Assembly (NCBI RefSeq): GCF_014904695.1
Contig: NZ_JACXXN010000014.1
Coordinates: 1 to 64,000 of the forward strand
Length of the DNA: 64,000 bases
DNA from: Nostoc sp. MG11
Lineage (GTDB): Bacteria; Cyanobacteriota; Cyanobacteriia; Cyanobacteriales; Nostocaceae
Direction: 5' to 3'
Shown here: positions 56,828 through 64,000 of the stretch, in pieces
Position numbering within the stretch: position 1 is the stretch's first letter
Layout: every line of letters begins with the position of its first letter
Program-made: the position numbers and the translations under genes
Notes under the pieces: model-generated
What the model was told of the DNA's origin: nothing
The model's input: only the letters and a program-made list of their open reading frames with translations
Database searches by the model: none

Positions 56828-57259
56828 ATGAAAGTATCTGCAATTCTCAAAGGAAGCGTTTGTTTGTTAGGTTTGGTTGGTGCTGGTGGTTTGTTGGCAG
56901 AGCAAGCAAATGCAGATCAAGCAGCTGCTCGTGCTTCTGCTTCTGTTACCAGACCCGGTAGTGTTACTGAAAGCCTCAGTGGTGAAGTGCTACTGCCCAC
57001 TGGTTATTATTTCAACGGTACAGGTGGCAACACTTTGACAGTTACACCTAGTTATAACAACCCAGGAACAACCAATCAATCCTTAAACGGTTTAGCTTTC
57101 AATGCTGGTACACCTGTAGCTACAAACAGCTCAGGCACAATTGCTGGTGTTGTTATCGATATGCTCCAAGGTGACAACACTGGTAACGTTAACGCTGCAA
57201 CCATTGACGATGCAGCAGCTATTATCAAAGCCGCTGCTGGCGCTGATGGTCTAGAGTAG
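56828..57259 (+). CDS. Small secreted protein, tandem family member A (unknown family)
   Basis: The 143-residue precursor has a Sec signal peptide with a hydrophobic core VCLLGLVGAGGLL and predicted cleavage after EQANA (29), giving about 114 residues. Family blocks: AARASASVTRPGSVTESLSG, EVLLPTGYYF, LTVTPSYNNPGTTNQSLNGL, a variable segment, then DDAAAIIKAAAGADGLE at the end. No cysteine or tryptophan is in the mature part and glycine, threonine and alanine are abundant, as in small beta-rich surface proteins. I do not recognise the family. Paralogues follow at 57642, 58899 and 59915. Confidence 0.75.
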   Translation: MKVSAILKGSVCLLGLVGAGGLLAEQANADQAAARASASVTRPGSVTESLSGEVLLPTGYYFNGTGGNTLTVTPSYNNPGTTNQSLNGLAFNAGTPVATNSSGTIAGVVIDMLQGDNTGNVNAATIDDAAAIIKAAAGADGLE

Positions 57260-57451
57260 ACTGGGTTTTGCACCACACAAGTTTACACACTATGAAAATC
57301 TGGGCAAAATTTCTACAAGAGGCGTAGATTAACTAAAGAAGGCAAGATTACAAATTTCAAGCTGGAATAATAGTTAATGCCTCTAGAATTCAAAAAATTG
57401 TCCGGGTTATCTACAAACTAGCAACTGCTAAATCTAGCAGTTGAGTAGGAC

Positions 57452-57498
57452 ACATGTAGGAAAGGGCAGTAGGAATACTGCATATCTTTTCTACATGT
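57452..57498 (+). ncRNA. Conserved structured RNA element in A-B spacer
   Basis: CATGTAG (57453-57459) pairs with CTACATG (57491-57497), and inner GCAGT pairs with ACTGC. The homologous spot in the next spacer (58675-58720) has compensating changes (ATATGTAG/CTACATAT; GCGT/ACGC). A second hairpin CAACTGCTA/TAGCAGTTG precedes it at 57422-57443. It could be a 3' processing or terminator structure, or part of the next gene's leader. Confidence 0.5.
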
Positions 57499-57579
57499 TT
57501 TCCACATGGCATTATCTAATACCATCTACCAAACCTACTATTTTATTCATGCAATAAATTAACTACAGTTAAAATACTG

Positions 57580-57641
57580 AGACGATTCCCAAAGTAAAGG
57601 TTATATAAGGCAAAGATACACAAAACACGAAGCTTGTAATC
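57580..57641 (+). promoter_or_regulatory. Conserved promoter/leader of the array, copy 2
   Basis: It carries ATACTGAGAC, then CCCAAAGTAAAGG, TTATATAAGG with a TATATA -10-like core, and CAAAGATACACAA ahead of ATG 57642. It is similar in order and spacing to copies 1 and 3. The ribosome site is weaker here (ACGAAG). Confidence 0.55.
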
Positions 57642-58271
57642 ATGAAAGTCTCTGCAATTATCAAAAGTATTTCTCTGTTAGGTTTGGTTGGTGCTAGTAA
57701 TTTGTTGATAGCACCCGCAAACGCAGGTCAGGGTGCTGCTCGGTCTGCTGCTTCAGTTACCAGACCCAGCGGTGTAACCGAAAGCCTCGCTGGTGAAGTG
57801 CTTACGCCTATTGGTTATTACTTTCAAGGAATACCAGCAGTTCCTACAATCCCTGCAATGCCTGCAAATCCTGGTACTAAGTTTTATGATCCCGGTACTG
57901 GTTCTACTCCTGTACCACCTGGGGCCACAACCACAATAATTGGTGGTGAAGAATTTTATCGACCTGGCTCATCCGGGCCATTTTTTCCCGTAGAGTTAGT
58001 AGGAGCATCGCCTGCAACCTCTGAAATACCTGGAATACCCGGTGCAACGTTAAAAGTTACACCCACTTACACTAACGCAGGAAAAACCAACGAATCCCTA
58101 AACGGTTTATCCTTCAATGCTGGTACGCCGACAGCAGTGAGTAGCGCAGGCACAGTTGCGGGTGTTGTTGTAGACGTACTTCAAGGTGATAATACTGGTG
58201 TTAAAGCTCCAACTATCGATGGTGCGGCAGCTGTCATCAAAACCGCTGCTGGTGCTGATGGCTTAGAATAG
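57642..58271 (+). CDS. Small secreted protein, family member B with Pro-rich insertion
   Basis: The 209-residue precursor has a signal peptide ending PANA (28). It keeps all family blocks (AARSAASVTRPSGVTESLAG, EVLTPIGYYF, LKVTPTYTNAGKTNESLNGL, AAVIKTAAGADGLE) but has about 64 extra residues between the second and third, rich in proline and glycine (VPTIPAMPANPGTKFYDPG and on to PGIPGAT). The insertion looks like an expanded loop, placed where members A and C have GTGGN or GPSGA. Upstream and downstream DNA is also homologous to that around A. Confidence 0.75.
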   Translation: MKVSAIIKSISLLGLVGASNLLIAPANAGQGAARSAASVTRPSGVTESLAGEVLTPIGYYFQGIPAVPTIPAMPANPGTKFYDPGTGSTPVPPGATTTIIGGEEFYRPGSSGPFFPVELVGASPATSEIPGIPGATLKVTPTYTNAGKTNESLNGLSFNAGTPTAVSSAGTVAGVVVDVLQGDNTGVKAPTIDGAAAVIKTAAGADGLE

Positions 58272-58390
58272 ACTGAGCTTTGCACTGCACACTTTTACGA
58301 CACCAGAAAAATCCGACAAAATTTCTATCAGAGGCGTAGATTAATTCAAGAAGGCAAGATACAGGTGTTAAGCCCAAAAAATTAAATTAT
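58272..58390. other. First part of the B-C spacer, homologous to the A-B spacer
   Basis: Bases 58272-58370 follow the sequence after gene A (AGAGGCGTAGATTAA and AAGAAGGCAAGAT are shared). Homology breaks near 58371, where an inserted repeat begins, and resumes near 58580 (AAGCTGGAAT). Confidence 0.6.
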
Positions 58391-58464
58391 GTAGGTTGGG
58401 TTGAGGAACGAAACCCAACGTTTCCAAGCCTTTGTTGGGTTTCACTCCATTCAACCCAACCTAC
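58391..58464. repeat. Miniature inverted-repeat element (GTAGGTTGGGTTGA type)
   Basis: The 74-bp unit is bounded by GTAGGTTGGGTTGA (58391-58404) and TCAACCCAACCTAC (58451-58464), with internal AAACCCAACG and TTTGTTGGGTTTC. It is a widespread cyanobacterial repeat type. It and further GTTGGGTT copies (58483-58550) form about 200 bases of insertion that splits the duplicated spacer of the secreted-protein array. Confidence 0.75.
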
Positions 58465-58674
58465 TAGCACGTCAGCCTTAAAACGTTGGGTTCAAAAAAC
58501 TATAAAATCCAAAATGAAACTATTCTATGATTACTCAACCCAACAAATTAAGCTTGTCGCGCTACTACAATTATTCTTGTTAAGCTGGAATCAGGATTAA
58601 TGCCTCTAGAGTTCAAGAAATTGTTCGGGTTATCTATATATTAGTAACTGCTAAATCTTGCAGTTGAATAAAAC

Positions 58675-58720
58675 ATATGTAGAAAAGAGCGTCAGGAATA
58701 CTACGCATTTTTCTACATAT
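58675..58720 (+). ncRNA. Conserved structured RNA element in B-C spacer
   Basis: ATATGTAG (58675-58682) pairs with CTACATAT (58713-58720), and inner GCGT pairs with ACGC. It is the homologue of the A-B spacer element at 57452-57498, differing by paired substitutions. TTTTTT follows, so it may be a terminator in this copy. Confidence 0.5.
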
Positions 58721-58825
58721 TTTTTGCATATTAATAGTTTTATTTAATACCATCTGTCTGACATCTTATCGTCCATGTACGATATATTTTTATACTACTT
58801 GCGCACCGAGAAACTTCAGTCTTAC

Positions 58826-58898
58826 CACTGAAACCACTCCCAAATACGAAGGTTATATTAAGAACACAAAGATAAACAATACGGAGAAATTGTTAATC
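58826..58898 (+). promoter_or_regulatory. Conserved promoter/leader of the array, copy 3
   Basis: CACTGAAACC, CCCAAATACGAAGG, TTATATTAAG and CACAAAGATAAACAA are arranged as in copies 1 and 2, then a ribosome site CGGAGAAA precedes ATG 58899. Confidence 0.55.
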
Positions 58899-59333
58899 AT
58901 GAAAGTATCTGCAATTCTTAAAGGTAGTATTGGTCTGTTAGGTTTGGTTGGTGCTAGTAACTTCTTAGTGGCCCCTGCAAATGCAGACCAAGCAGCTGCT
59001 CGTGCTGCTGTCTCAGTTACTAGACCTAGTTCTCTTACAGAAAGCATCAGTGGTGAGGTGCTTTTGCCTGATGGTTATTATTTCACAGGGCCATCCGGCG
59101 CAACTTTAACAGTTACACCTGTTTATACCAATCCAGGAACAACCAGTCAATCTGCAAGCAGTCTATCCTTCAATGCAGGTGGAAATGCAAGTACAGGTAC
59201 ACCAGGATCACTATCTGCTGCTGTTGTAGCTATTCTTAGAGGTGCTAATACTACCCCTGGTGTTAACGCTGTAACTATTGACGATGCATCGGCAATCATC
59301 AAAGCTGCTGCTGGCGTTGACGGTTTAGAATAA
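58899..59333 (+). CDS. Small secreted protein, family member C
   Basis: The 144-residue precursor is closest to member A: signal peptide ending PANA (29), AARAAVSVTRPSSLTESISG, EVLLPDGYYF, LTVTPVYTNPGTTSQSASSL and DDASAIIKAAAGVDGLE. The stretch before the C-terminal helix is more divergent (GGNASTGTPGSLSAAVVAIL). ATG 58899 is used; a TTG three codons earlier is not needed. A terminator at 59361-59398 follows. Role unknown. Confidence 0.75.
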   Translation: MKVSAILKGSIGLLGLVGASNFLVAPANADQAAARAAVSVTRPSSLTESISGEVLLPDGYYFTGPSGATLTVTPVYTNPGTTSQSASSLSFNAGGNASTGTPGSLSAAVVAILRGANTTPGVNAVTIDDASAIIKAAAGVDGLE

Positions 59334-59360
59334 ACTGAATTTCTATATACTTGAACAACA

Positions 59361-59398
59361 AGACTCCTAACTTTTTCGAGAAGTTGGGAGTCTGTTTT
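59361..59398 (+). terminator. Terminator after family member C
   Basis: AGACTCCTAACTTT pairs with AAGTTGGGAGTCT around CGAG, followed by GTTTTTTG. It is a strong rho-independent terminator 36 bases after the stop codon. Confidence 0.85.
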
Positions 59399-59456
59399 TT
59401 GTTCACATTAATAAACTATTATTTAGTCAAGTTTGATATTGATGGGTGAGCAAGTT

Positions 59457-59504
59457 CGTAGTAAGGACTTTAGTCCTTCTTTTAAAGCACTAAAGTCCTT
59501 ACTA
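59457..59504. repeat. Palindromic repeat GTAGTAAGGACTTTAGT type
   Basis: The 17-bp arms GTAGTAAGGACTTTAGT and ACTAAAGTCCTTACTAC are perfect complements around about 14 bases. This is a repeat type I know from many Nostocales intergenic regions. Confidence 0.7.
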
Positions 59505-59668
59505 CAAACCTTCAAAACTAGCTTGACAGACTACTACAATCACTGTCTACCTTGACTGTAGTTTATAAATCTAAAAATGGTTGTAAGCATTACGGAGAGA
59601 GAAGATTAGTATAATATTTTTATTTATTTTAAGCAATTATCATTAGCCAGATAAAAATAAATATCTAA

Positions 59669-59706
59669 AAACCCGGTTTCCTGTTCAGGAACCCGGTTTT
59701 TTTGTT
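59669..59706. repeat. AAACCCGGTTTC-type hairpin repeat
   Basis: AAAACCCGGTTTCCTG and CAGGAACCCGGTTTT form an imperfect hairpin with a following T-run (59698-59704). It resembles the common cyanobacterial AAACCCGGTTTCTT repeat and could also terminate transcripts. No gene ends nearby. Confidence 0.55.
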
Positions 59707-59914
59707 ATTGAATTACTTGAGTTTATTAAGTCATATTTAATACTACAAAAAATTTCAGTAGCGTATTACTCAAATCCTTCTTAAAAGTCATGATTATATT
59801 ACAAATACAAAACCACGCGATGTCTAACTTTAATGCTGTCATTGTGAAGTTAATAACACTTTAGAAAAAGTCGTACATCGCGTAAAACCAAAAAACATCA
59901 AGAGTTCATAAATC

Positions 59915-60367
59915 ATGAATAAACTATTTAGCCAATTATCTATAACAATCAAAGGAAGTGCCTGCCTGTTAAGCTTAGTAGGTGTGAGTAATTTCTGGGT
60001 AGCGCCAGCAAATGCGGAACAAGCTGTTGCTCGTGGTGCTGTTACAATAGTTAGACCTTCTGGTGCTTATCAAAGCTTGAGTGGTGAACTGTTCTTACCT
60101 GAAGGTATGTATTTCAACTCAGGAAGTAATCCTACTTTAATAGTTACACCTATCTTTACCAATTTAGGCACAAGTAACGAAAGTATAAAATCTCTTTCTA
60201 TTTCTGCGGGAACACCTGCAAGTACTGCAACCATTGATACTAACCCATTTGTTTCTGTAACAGGACAAACAGTGGAGGCAGTAAAAAATGTAAACGAACT
60301 TGAAGATGCAGCAGCTCTCATTCAGGCGGGTAATGGAGTTCAAGGCTTATCAGGGGCTATGGAGTAG
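59915..60367 (+). CDS. Small secreted protein, divergent family member D
   Basis: The 150-residue precursor has a longer N-terminus (MNKLFSQLSITIKGSACLLS) and a signal peptide ending PANA (34). Family blocks survive: ARGAVTIVRPSGAYQSLSGE, LFLPEGMYFNSG, LIVTPIFTNLGTSNESIKSL and EDAAALIQAGNGVQGLS, but the C-terminal KAAAGxDGLE is changed. The promoter/leader shared by A, B and C is not found upstream, so regulation probably differs. It converges on the large exported protein gene, 58 bases away. Confidence 0.7.
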   Translation: MNKLFSQLSITIKGSACLLSLVGVSNFWVAPANAEQAVARGAVTIVRPSGAYQSLSGELFLPEGMYFNSGSNPTLIVTPIFTNLGTSNESIKSLSISAGTPASTATIDTNPFVSVTGQTVEAVKNVNELEDAAALIQAGNGVQGLSGAME

Positions 60368-60425
60368 ACTAGCTACTCTATGCGATTGATCATCTACGAC
60401 ACCAGGGGCATCTATGTTAATAAAA

Positions 60426-63344
60426 TTAAAGTCGATAACCACCTTGAAGCTGAAGTTCAAATCCGCTATCACCTGTACCAATTCTGGTTTCTAGGAAAAC
60501 ATTATTGTCAGGGAAGTTATACTTTAAAATACCCCCGTAGTTGAAACCAGAAACTCTATTATTCAAACCTCTATTGCCCACACTGTAATTTTTGATATAA
60601 GTTCCAAGAGAAAAGTTTGAAATTACTCTATGTAAACCTTGTATTTCAAAGAAAGTTTCTTTACCTATCTCGAAACTTGTTTTCAAATTTAAACCACTAC
60701 TAGTACTAAACTGTCCATTAAAAAGGACTAGTAATTCTCCATTGCTATTATCTTGAACAAATGCTATGCCAGGAGCTAAAGAATAGCCAAATTTCTTCTC
60801 CTGATGTTCAAAGAAGTAGCTAAGGAAAGTAGTAAAAGGATTATTTCTACTAGAGGCGCTATTCCAGGTAATTTTCAAGAATGGTACATGATTATCAATA
60901 GCTACAGGTTTTTTTGCTGAGTCGAACTGTACATAGGTTTTAATATAGTTAAGCAAAATATTAGTATAAATACCAATAGTTGGTTCTTCTAGTCCTAGAT
61001 TATTGTTAGAAACACCTGGGGCTGAGTTTGCATCTATATTGAACCAAGTTCCTAAGTTAGCACTATAGTTAAAATCACCAGAAGAACCTGCTGTTAATAA
61101 TTCAATTGTAGGTAACAATAGCTCACCAGAAAATCCTTTAAAGCTAGTGCCTATTTTATCAACTCTGGTGAGTTCCATATAATCGAATGCTAAATCAAAT
61201 GTCCGAACGTTAAGCGGTACTACAGTATTATCGTTTGAACTAAAACTCTGTACAAATTGCCTGCCCTGAGAATCAGTTAAAATAATTTGTGCAGCAGAAG
61301 CTTCATTAATTGGGCTAATAGAAGTATTATCAAGAGGAACTGCAATTCCAGCGAAAGTCAGTGGGCCAAATTTTTCATTAGAAAGACTGAGATCAGAAAA
61401 GTAAGTATCACCTGGATCTAAAAGTTCAATATCTCTTTCTAGAAACTGAACTGCTCGTCTATGATTTCCAGTTCTCACTTGTAAAATGCTTGATTCGTTG
61501 GGATTAATTTTACTTGGTAGTGTGAAAGTTCCTGATACTTGTGCTAAACCACTAGCTGAATTGGCATAGGCTAAAGTACGATTAAGTCTTTGATTTATTT
61601 GTCGTCTTTGAAAAGGTGTTGCAGTTGTTTTTAAAGGGGCAAAACCTTCTCCATTCTCAAATTCTTGGCGTGCTTGTACTAAGCTTTGGTCAATTTGTTC
61701 GATTTGAATTGCTTCAAAAATTCCACCTAGTGCCATGCCTAATGTGGAATTAATGGTTTGCTTATAATCAATACTAACATCGTTTAAATTAGCCGTTATG
61801 GATAAACCTGGAGCAGCAAAAATATTAGAATAAGTAGCACTAATTTTTACAGAATCGTATTGAATAATACTACGATTATGGGGATAGCTGACGTAGAATC
61901 TATACCAATTAGAACTATCTTGTTCCTCAGATAGAGTTTCAGATGTGGGCGTCCTTTTTCCAAAAGATACCCAAAATAAAGAATTAAGATAATGTAAGTC
62001 TCTCTCAGTTTGAGAAAGGAAAGGATTGACTGCTATATTTAATAAATCGAAGTTATCGAATTTGCTACGTTGGGCAACTTTAATACCTGGTGCTGAAGTA
62101 ACCGGAGCCGAAAAACCAAAACCTTCTCCAGTTATAATATCTCCCCAGAAAATGCCAGCTGCTTCTAGAACGTTATTAGGGATGATTTCTCCTTCTCGAA
62201 GTCTAATATTGCCTTCATCTAGGAGAGGTTTCAAGTCAATTGTAGGAAAGCCTTGGATAATTTGGGGGGTATTGCTAGCATCTAACGCTTGGAATAAAGC
62301 TCCACCACCATCAGGACTATAAGTTGAGCCGCTACCAATAATTGGTGTACGATTTTCTAAAACTGTGACGTTAGCACTTTCCAAATCAACACCACTATTA
62401 ATCACAACCCTACCAGCAGGTACGCCTTCAGGATTAATCACCTGTCCTGCTACTGAGATTAGGGACAACTCATTATTATTAGCTTCCCCATTTAAAGCTT
62501 CAAAATCAGGAGGCAAACTGACGAGAGTTTGCAATCCCCAAAATGCTTGCGATGATGTAACATTTTGAGTGATATAAGTGTCAGTTTGTCTTCCTTGATA
62601 AAGGATACCTGCTTGCGAGCCTTTAGTATCAAATACTAGCCTATTGTTACTGGTAACCCAGTAAAACTGGTCATTTTTAGAAAAATTGGCATAAGTAAAT
62701 TTATCAATAATCTGACTATCTTGTGAATCTCTAACACTGATATTTGTATCTACATAGTTTTCGTTTTCGTTTGGCTTAAACAATTGAGCATTAAAAGTAA
62801 TATTATCTGTTGGATTAACAATCCAAGAATATCTATTAGCACTAGATGTCAGGGCATCAAGAATAATTTTTTTTTGCTTTTCTTGTTGTTGCTTTTTAGA
62901 TTGGCGTAGTTTTTGTATTAGTATCTCTTGCGTTTGTGTATATGGTCTTCTTTCATTCAAATTTGATGGTTTAGTTGTATCTGGTTCAGGCTCATCCTCA
63001 CCTTGCTCAGGTGGTTTGGGAGGTTGTACCTTAAAATCTTCAATTGGAATAACCTCAGCTATTATGAGTTTCGGTAACTGTTCTGTTTGTTGTGAATTAG
63101 ATTTAGCATTTTTTAAATGCTGTTTTAACAGTGCTTGGCTTTGAGATTTTTCTAATTCATACAATTTTTTTTCTATAGTAGAAGCTGGTTGGAAATTTTC
63201 ACCGGAATTTATAATTAAGCTAATACTGTTCTGATTGTCTAATTCTAAGGCGATCGCAAATGATTCATTCAATATAGATTTTGTTAAAATAGTAGGTAAG
63301 AGCAGCCAGAATAAAATAATTCGGATATTTATTGTAATTTTCAT
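60426..63344 (-). CDS. Large exported, beta-barrel-like protein of unknown family
   Basis: The 972-residue protein has a signal sequence (IILFWLLLPTILTKSILNES, cleaved near 33), a charged linker region (about 75-160; QPPKPPEQGEDEPEPDTTKP, then a KQQQEKQKK helix), a mixed domain (about 165-560) and a long C-terminal half (about 560-972) of alternating short beta strands with aromatic belts (FNYSANLGTWFNI; FLSYFFEHQEKKFGYSLAPG), ending FELQLQGGYRL as outer-membrane barrels do, though with Leu instead of Phe. I cannot name the family; usher-like or other outer-membrane transport is a guess. It faces the array of small secreted proteins. Confidence 0.7.
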   Translation of the reverse strand: MKITINIRIILFWLLLPTILTKSILNESFAIALELDNQNSISLIINSGENFQPASTIEKKLYELEKSQSQALLKQHLKNAKSNSQQTEQLPKLIIAEVIPIEDFKVQPPKPPEQGEDEPEPDTTKPSNLNERRPYTQTQEILIQKLRQSKKQQQEKQKKIILDALTSSANRYSWIVNPTDNITFNAQLFKPNENENYVDTNISVRDSQDSQIIDKFTYANFSKNDQFYWVTSNNRLVFDTKGSQAGILYQGRQTDTYITQNVTSSQAFWGLQTLVSLPPDFEALNGEANNNELSLISVAGQVINPEGVPAGRVVINSGVDLESANVTVLENRTPIIGSGSTYSPDGGGALFQALDASNTPQIIQGFPTIDLKPLLDEGNIRLREGEIIPNNVLEAAGIFWGDIITGEGFGFSAPVTSAPGIKVAQRSKFDNFDLLNIAVNPFLSQTERDLHYLNSLFWVSFGKRTPTSETLSEEQDSSNWYRFYVSYPHNRSIIQYDSVKISATYSNIFAAPGLSITANLNDVSIDYKQTINSTLGMALGGIFEAIQIEQIDQSLVQARQEFENGEGFAPLKTTATPFQRRQINQRLNRTLAYANSASGLAQVSGTFTLPSKINPNESSILQVRTGNHRRAVQFLERDIELLDPGDTYFSDLSLSNEKFGPLTFAGIAVPLDNTSISPINEASAAQIILTDSQGRQFVQSFSSNDNTVVPLNVRTFDLAFDYMELTRVDKIGTSFKGFSGELLLPTIELLTAGSSGDFNYSANLGTWFNIDANSAPGVSNNNLGLEEPTIGIYTNILLNYIKTYVQFDSAKKPVAIDNHVPFLKITWNSASSRNNPFTTFLSYFFEHQEKKFGYSLAPGIAFVQDNSNGELLVLFNGQFSTSSGLNLKTSFEIGKETFFEIQGLHRVISNFSLGTYIKNYSVGNRGLNNRVSGFNYGGILKYNFPDNNVFLETRIGTGDSGFELQLQGGYRL

Positions 63345-63822
63345 CAGTAGTATATGCCAGTAATCAATTTAACCAAAACCTTGCTGTTTTCCATAAAATA
63401 AATAATATTTTGCTTGACAAAGTTAACCAGATAACTTCTAGTTCAAATTCAGACATATCTAAGAGGAGTAAATTCAAATTAAACAGCTAAATTTGACCAC
63501 CAATTTTGTTTGCAAAACAAAATTGGTAGCTATCAGATATAAGCTATTACTTTGATGTTAAAAAATCAGTGTTTACTGTTTGCTTTCATACACTAAGCAG
63601 TCATCTCGCCAATCTTGATATAGGTAACTGAAGAAAACAGACTTTTGTAACCTAGCTGTAAAGAGTCAAACAGTCTTAAGCAAATTCACTGCAACAAGAG
63701 TGTAATTCTTGAGTCTAATTTTATCCTCAGTAATATCACTGAAGTTAAACAAGAAAGCTCTAATTTAACCATATAAATACTTAGTACAGCTATGTTGAGT
63801 GAAAAAAGTGGAGTAAAAAAGT
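63345..63822. other. Divergent intergenic region with a perfect palindrome
   Basis: It separates the large exported protein gene (minus) from a sensor kinase gene (plus). Apart from the palindrome at 63499-63527 it is AT-rich without a gene. Confidence 0.5.
63499..63527. promoter_or_regulatory. Perfect 13-bp-arm palindrome between divergent genes
   Basis: ACCAATTTTGTTT (63499-63511) and AAACAAAATTGGT (63515-63527) are exact complements around GCA. It has no T-run suited to termination, and no gene ends here, so an operator or extruded hairpin is possible. Binding protein unknown. Confidence 0.45.
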
Positions 63823-64000
63823 ATGTTTCAAGCTACGCGTCGCCGCCTTGCTCTTTGGTATACTGCCGTCACTGCCGTACTACTACTACTGTTTGCCAGT
63901 GGTGTTTATTTATATGTCCGTAGTACACTGATTGAGCGGATTGACGATACCCTAAACCATGTAGTGGAAATAGTAGAGCGATCGCTCGTTATCGAGTCAA
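63823..64000 (+). CDS. Sensor histidine kinase, N-terminal part (cut by window end)
   Basis: The first 59 codons read MFQATRRRLALWYTAVTAVL, then a membrane helix LLLFASGVYLYV and RSTLIERIDDTLNHVVEIVE. This is the typical start of a membrane-bound two-component sensor kinase with a short cytoplasmic lead, one helix and a periplasmic part. The HAMP and kinase domains would lie beyond the window. I recall similar N-termini in cyanobacterial metal- or redox-sensing kinases, but this is not certain. The start is ATG 63823. Confidence 0.75.
   Translation, partial: MFQATRRRLALWYTAVTAVLLLLFASGVYLYVRSTLIERIDDTLNHVVEIVERSLVIES

Noticed and set aside
60426-63344. Firm assignment as a chaperone-usher protein
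   Set aside because: Length and barrel-like pattern fit, but I see no usher plug or C-terminal domain signature and no chaperone gene nearby.

Overview
The window is chromosomal DNA of a filamentous, most likely heterocyst-forming cyanobacterium (Nostocales; Nostoc, Anabaena, Calothrix or a relative). The basis is many HIP1 octamers (GCGATCGC), cyanobacteria-restricted families (NblB, RpaB, SasA, CRR7, DUF760, DUF2854, DUF3493, complex C cofactor assembly CCB2/CCB4, Asr1405/Asl0597), WD40-fused Ser/Thr kinases, a PEP-CTERM protein, and the gene order dps - carB - group 2 sigma - mutT - CBS - nblB - rpaB - radA - rimP - nusA - ylxR - infB. From memory this order resembles Anabaena PCC 7120 around alr3808-alr3832.

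Layout. 1-140 is the 3' end of a 5S rRNA gene and its terminator. 171-2541 holds two abutting, decayed IS630-type elements; one carries an internal inversion between 7-bp inverted repeats, the other a 39-bp palindromic insertion. 2773-18691 is mostly housekeeping and photosynthesis-related: a 2Fe-2S ferredoxin-like protein, an atypical Dps, carB, a group 2 sigma factor, DUF760, MutT, a CBS protein, NblB, a PEP-CTERM protein, DUF456, CCB2-like, RpaB and RadA. 18732-24952 is a signalling and decay region: a broken MNT/HEPN pair, a kinase fragment joined to a Uma2 tail, a Ser/Thr kinase facing a c-type-heme HAMP sensor, and a kinase with a seven-bladed WD40 propeller. 25178-38271 holds a ClpP-fold membrane protease, a peptidoglycan-binding protein, a membrane protein of unknown function, the rimP-nusA-ylxR-infB translation/transcription cluster, and a DUF1565/SLH envelope protein. 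38603-51368 holds DUF3493, tRNA-Thr(CGT), an M42 peptidase, an SLH lipoprotein, a glycosyltransferase interrupted by an in-frame TGA, the clock kinase SasA, a REC-GGDEF protein, CRR7, DUF2854, a lone receiver and polyphosphate kinase. 51724-56053 is a two-gene glycosylation operon (TPR/O-GlcNAc-transferase-like protein, then a glycosyltransferase-methyltransferase fusion).

The least explained part is 56828-63344: four tandem paralogous genes for small secreted proteins of about 115-180 residues after signal cleavage, whose promoters and spacers were duplicated with them, facing a 972-residue exported protein with a beta-barrel-like C-terminal half. I recognise neither family, and this is my candidate for an undescribed envelope or secretion system. 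The link between the two parts is inferred from position only. The window ends inside a sensor histidine kinase gene that starts at 63823.

Intergenic space is rich in miniature palindromes and short repeats, as is typical of large Nostocales genomes.
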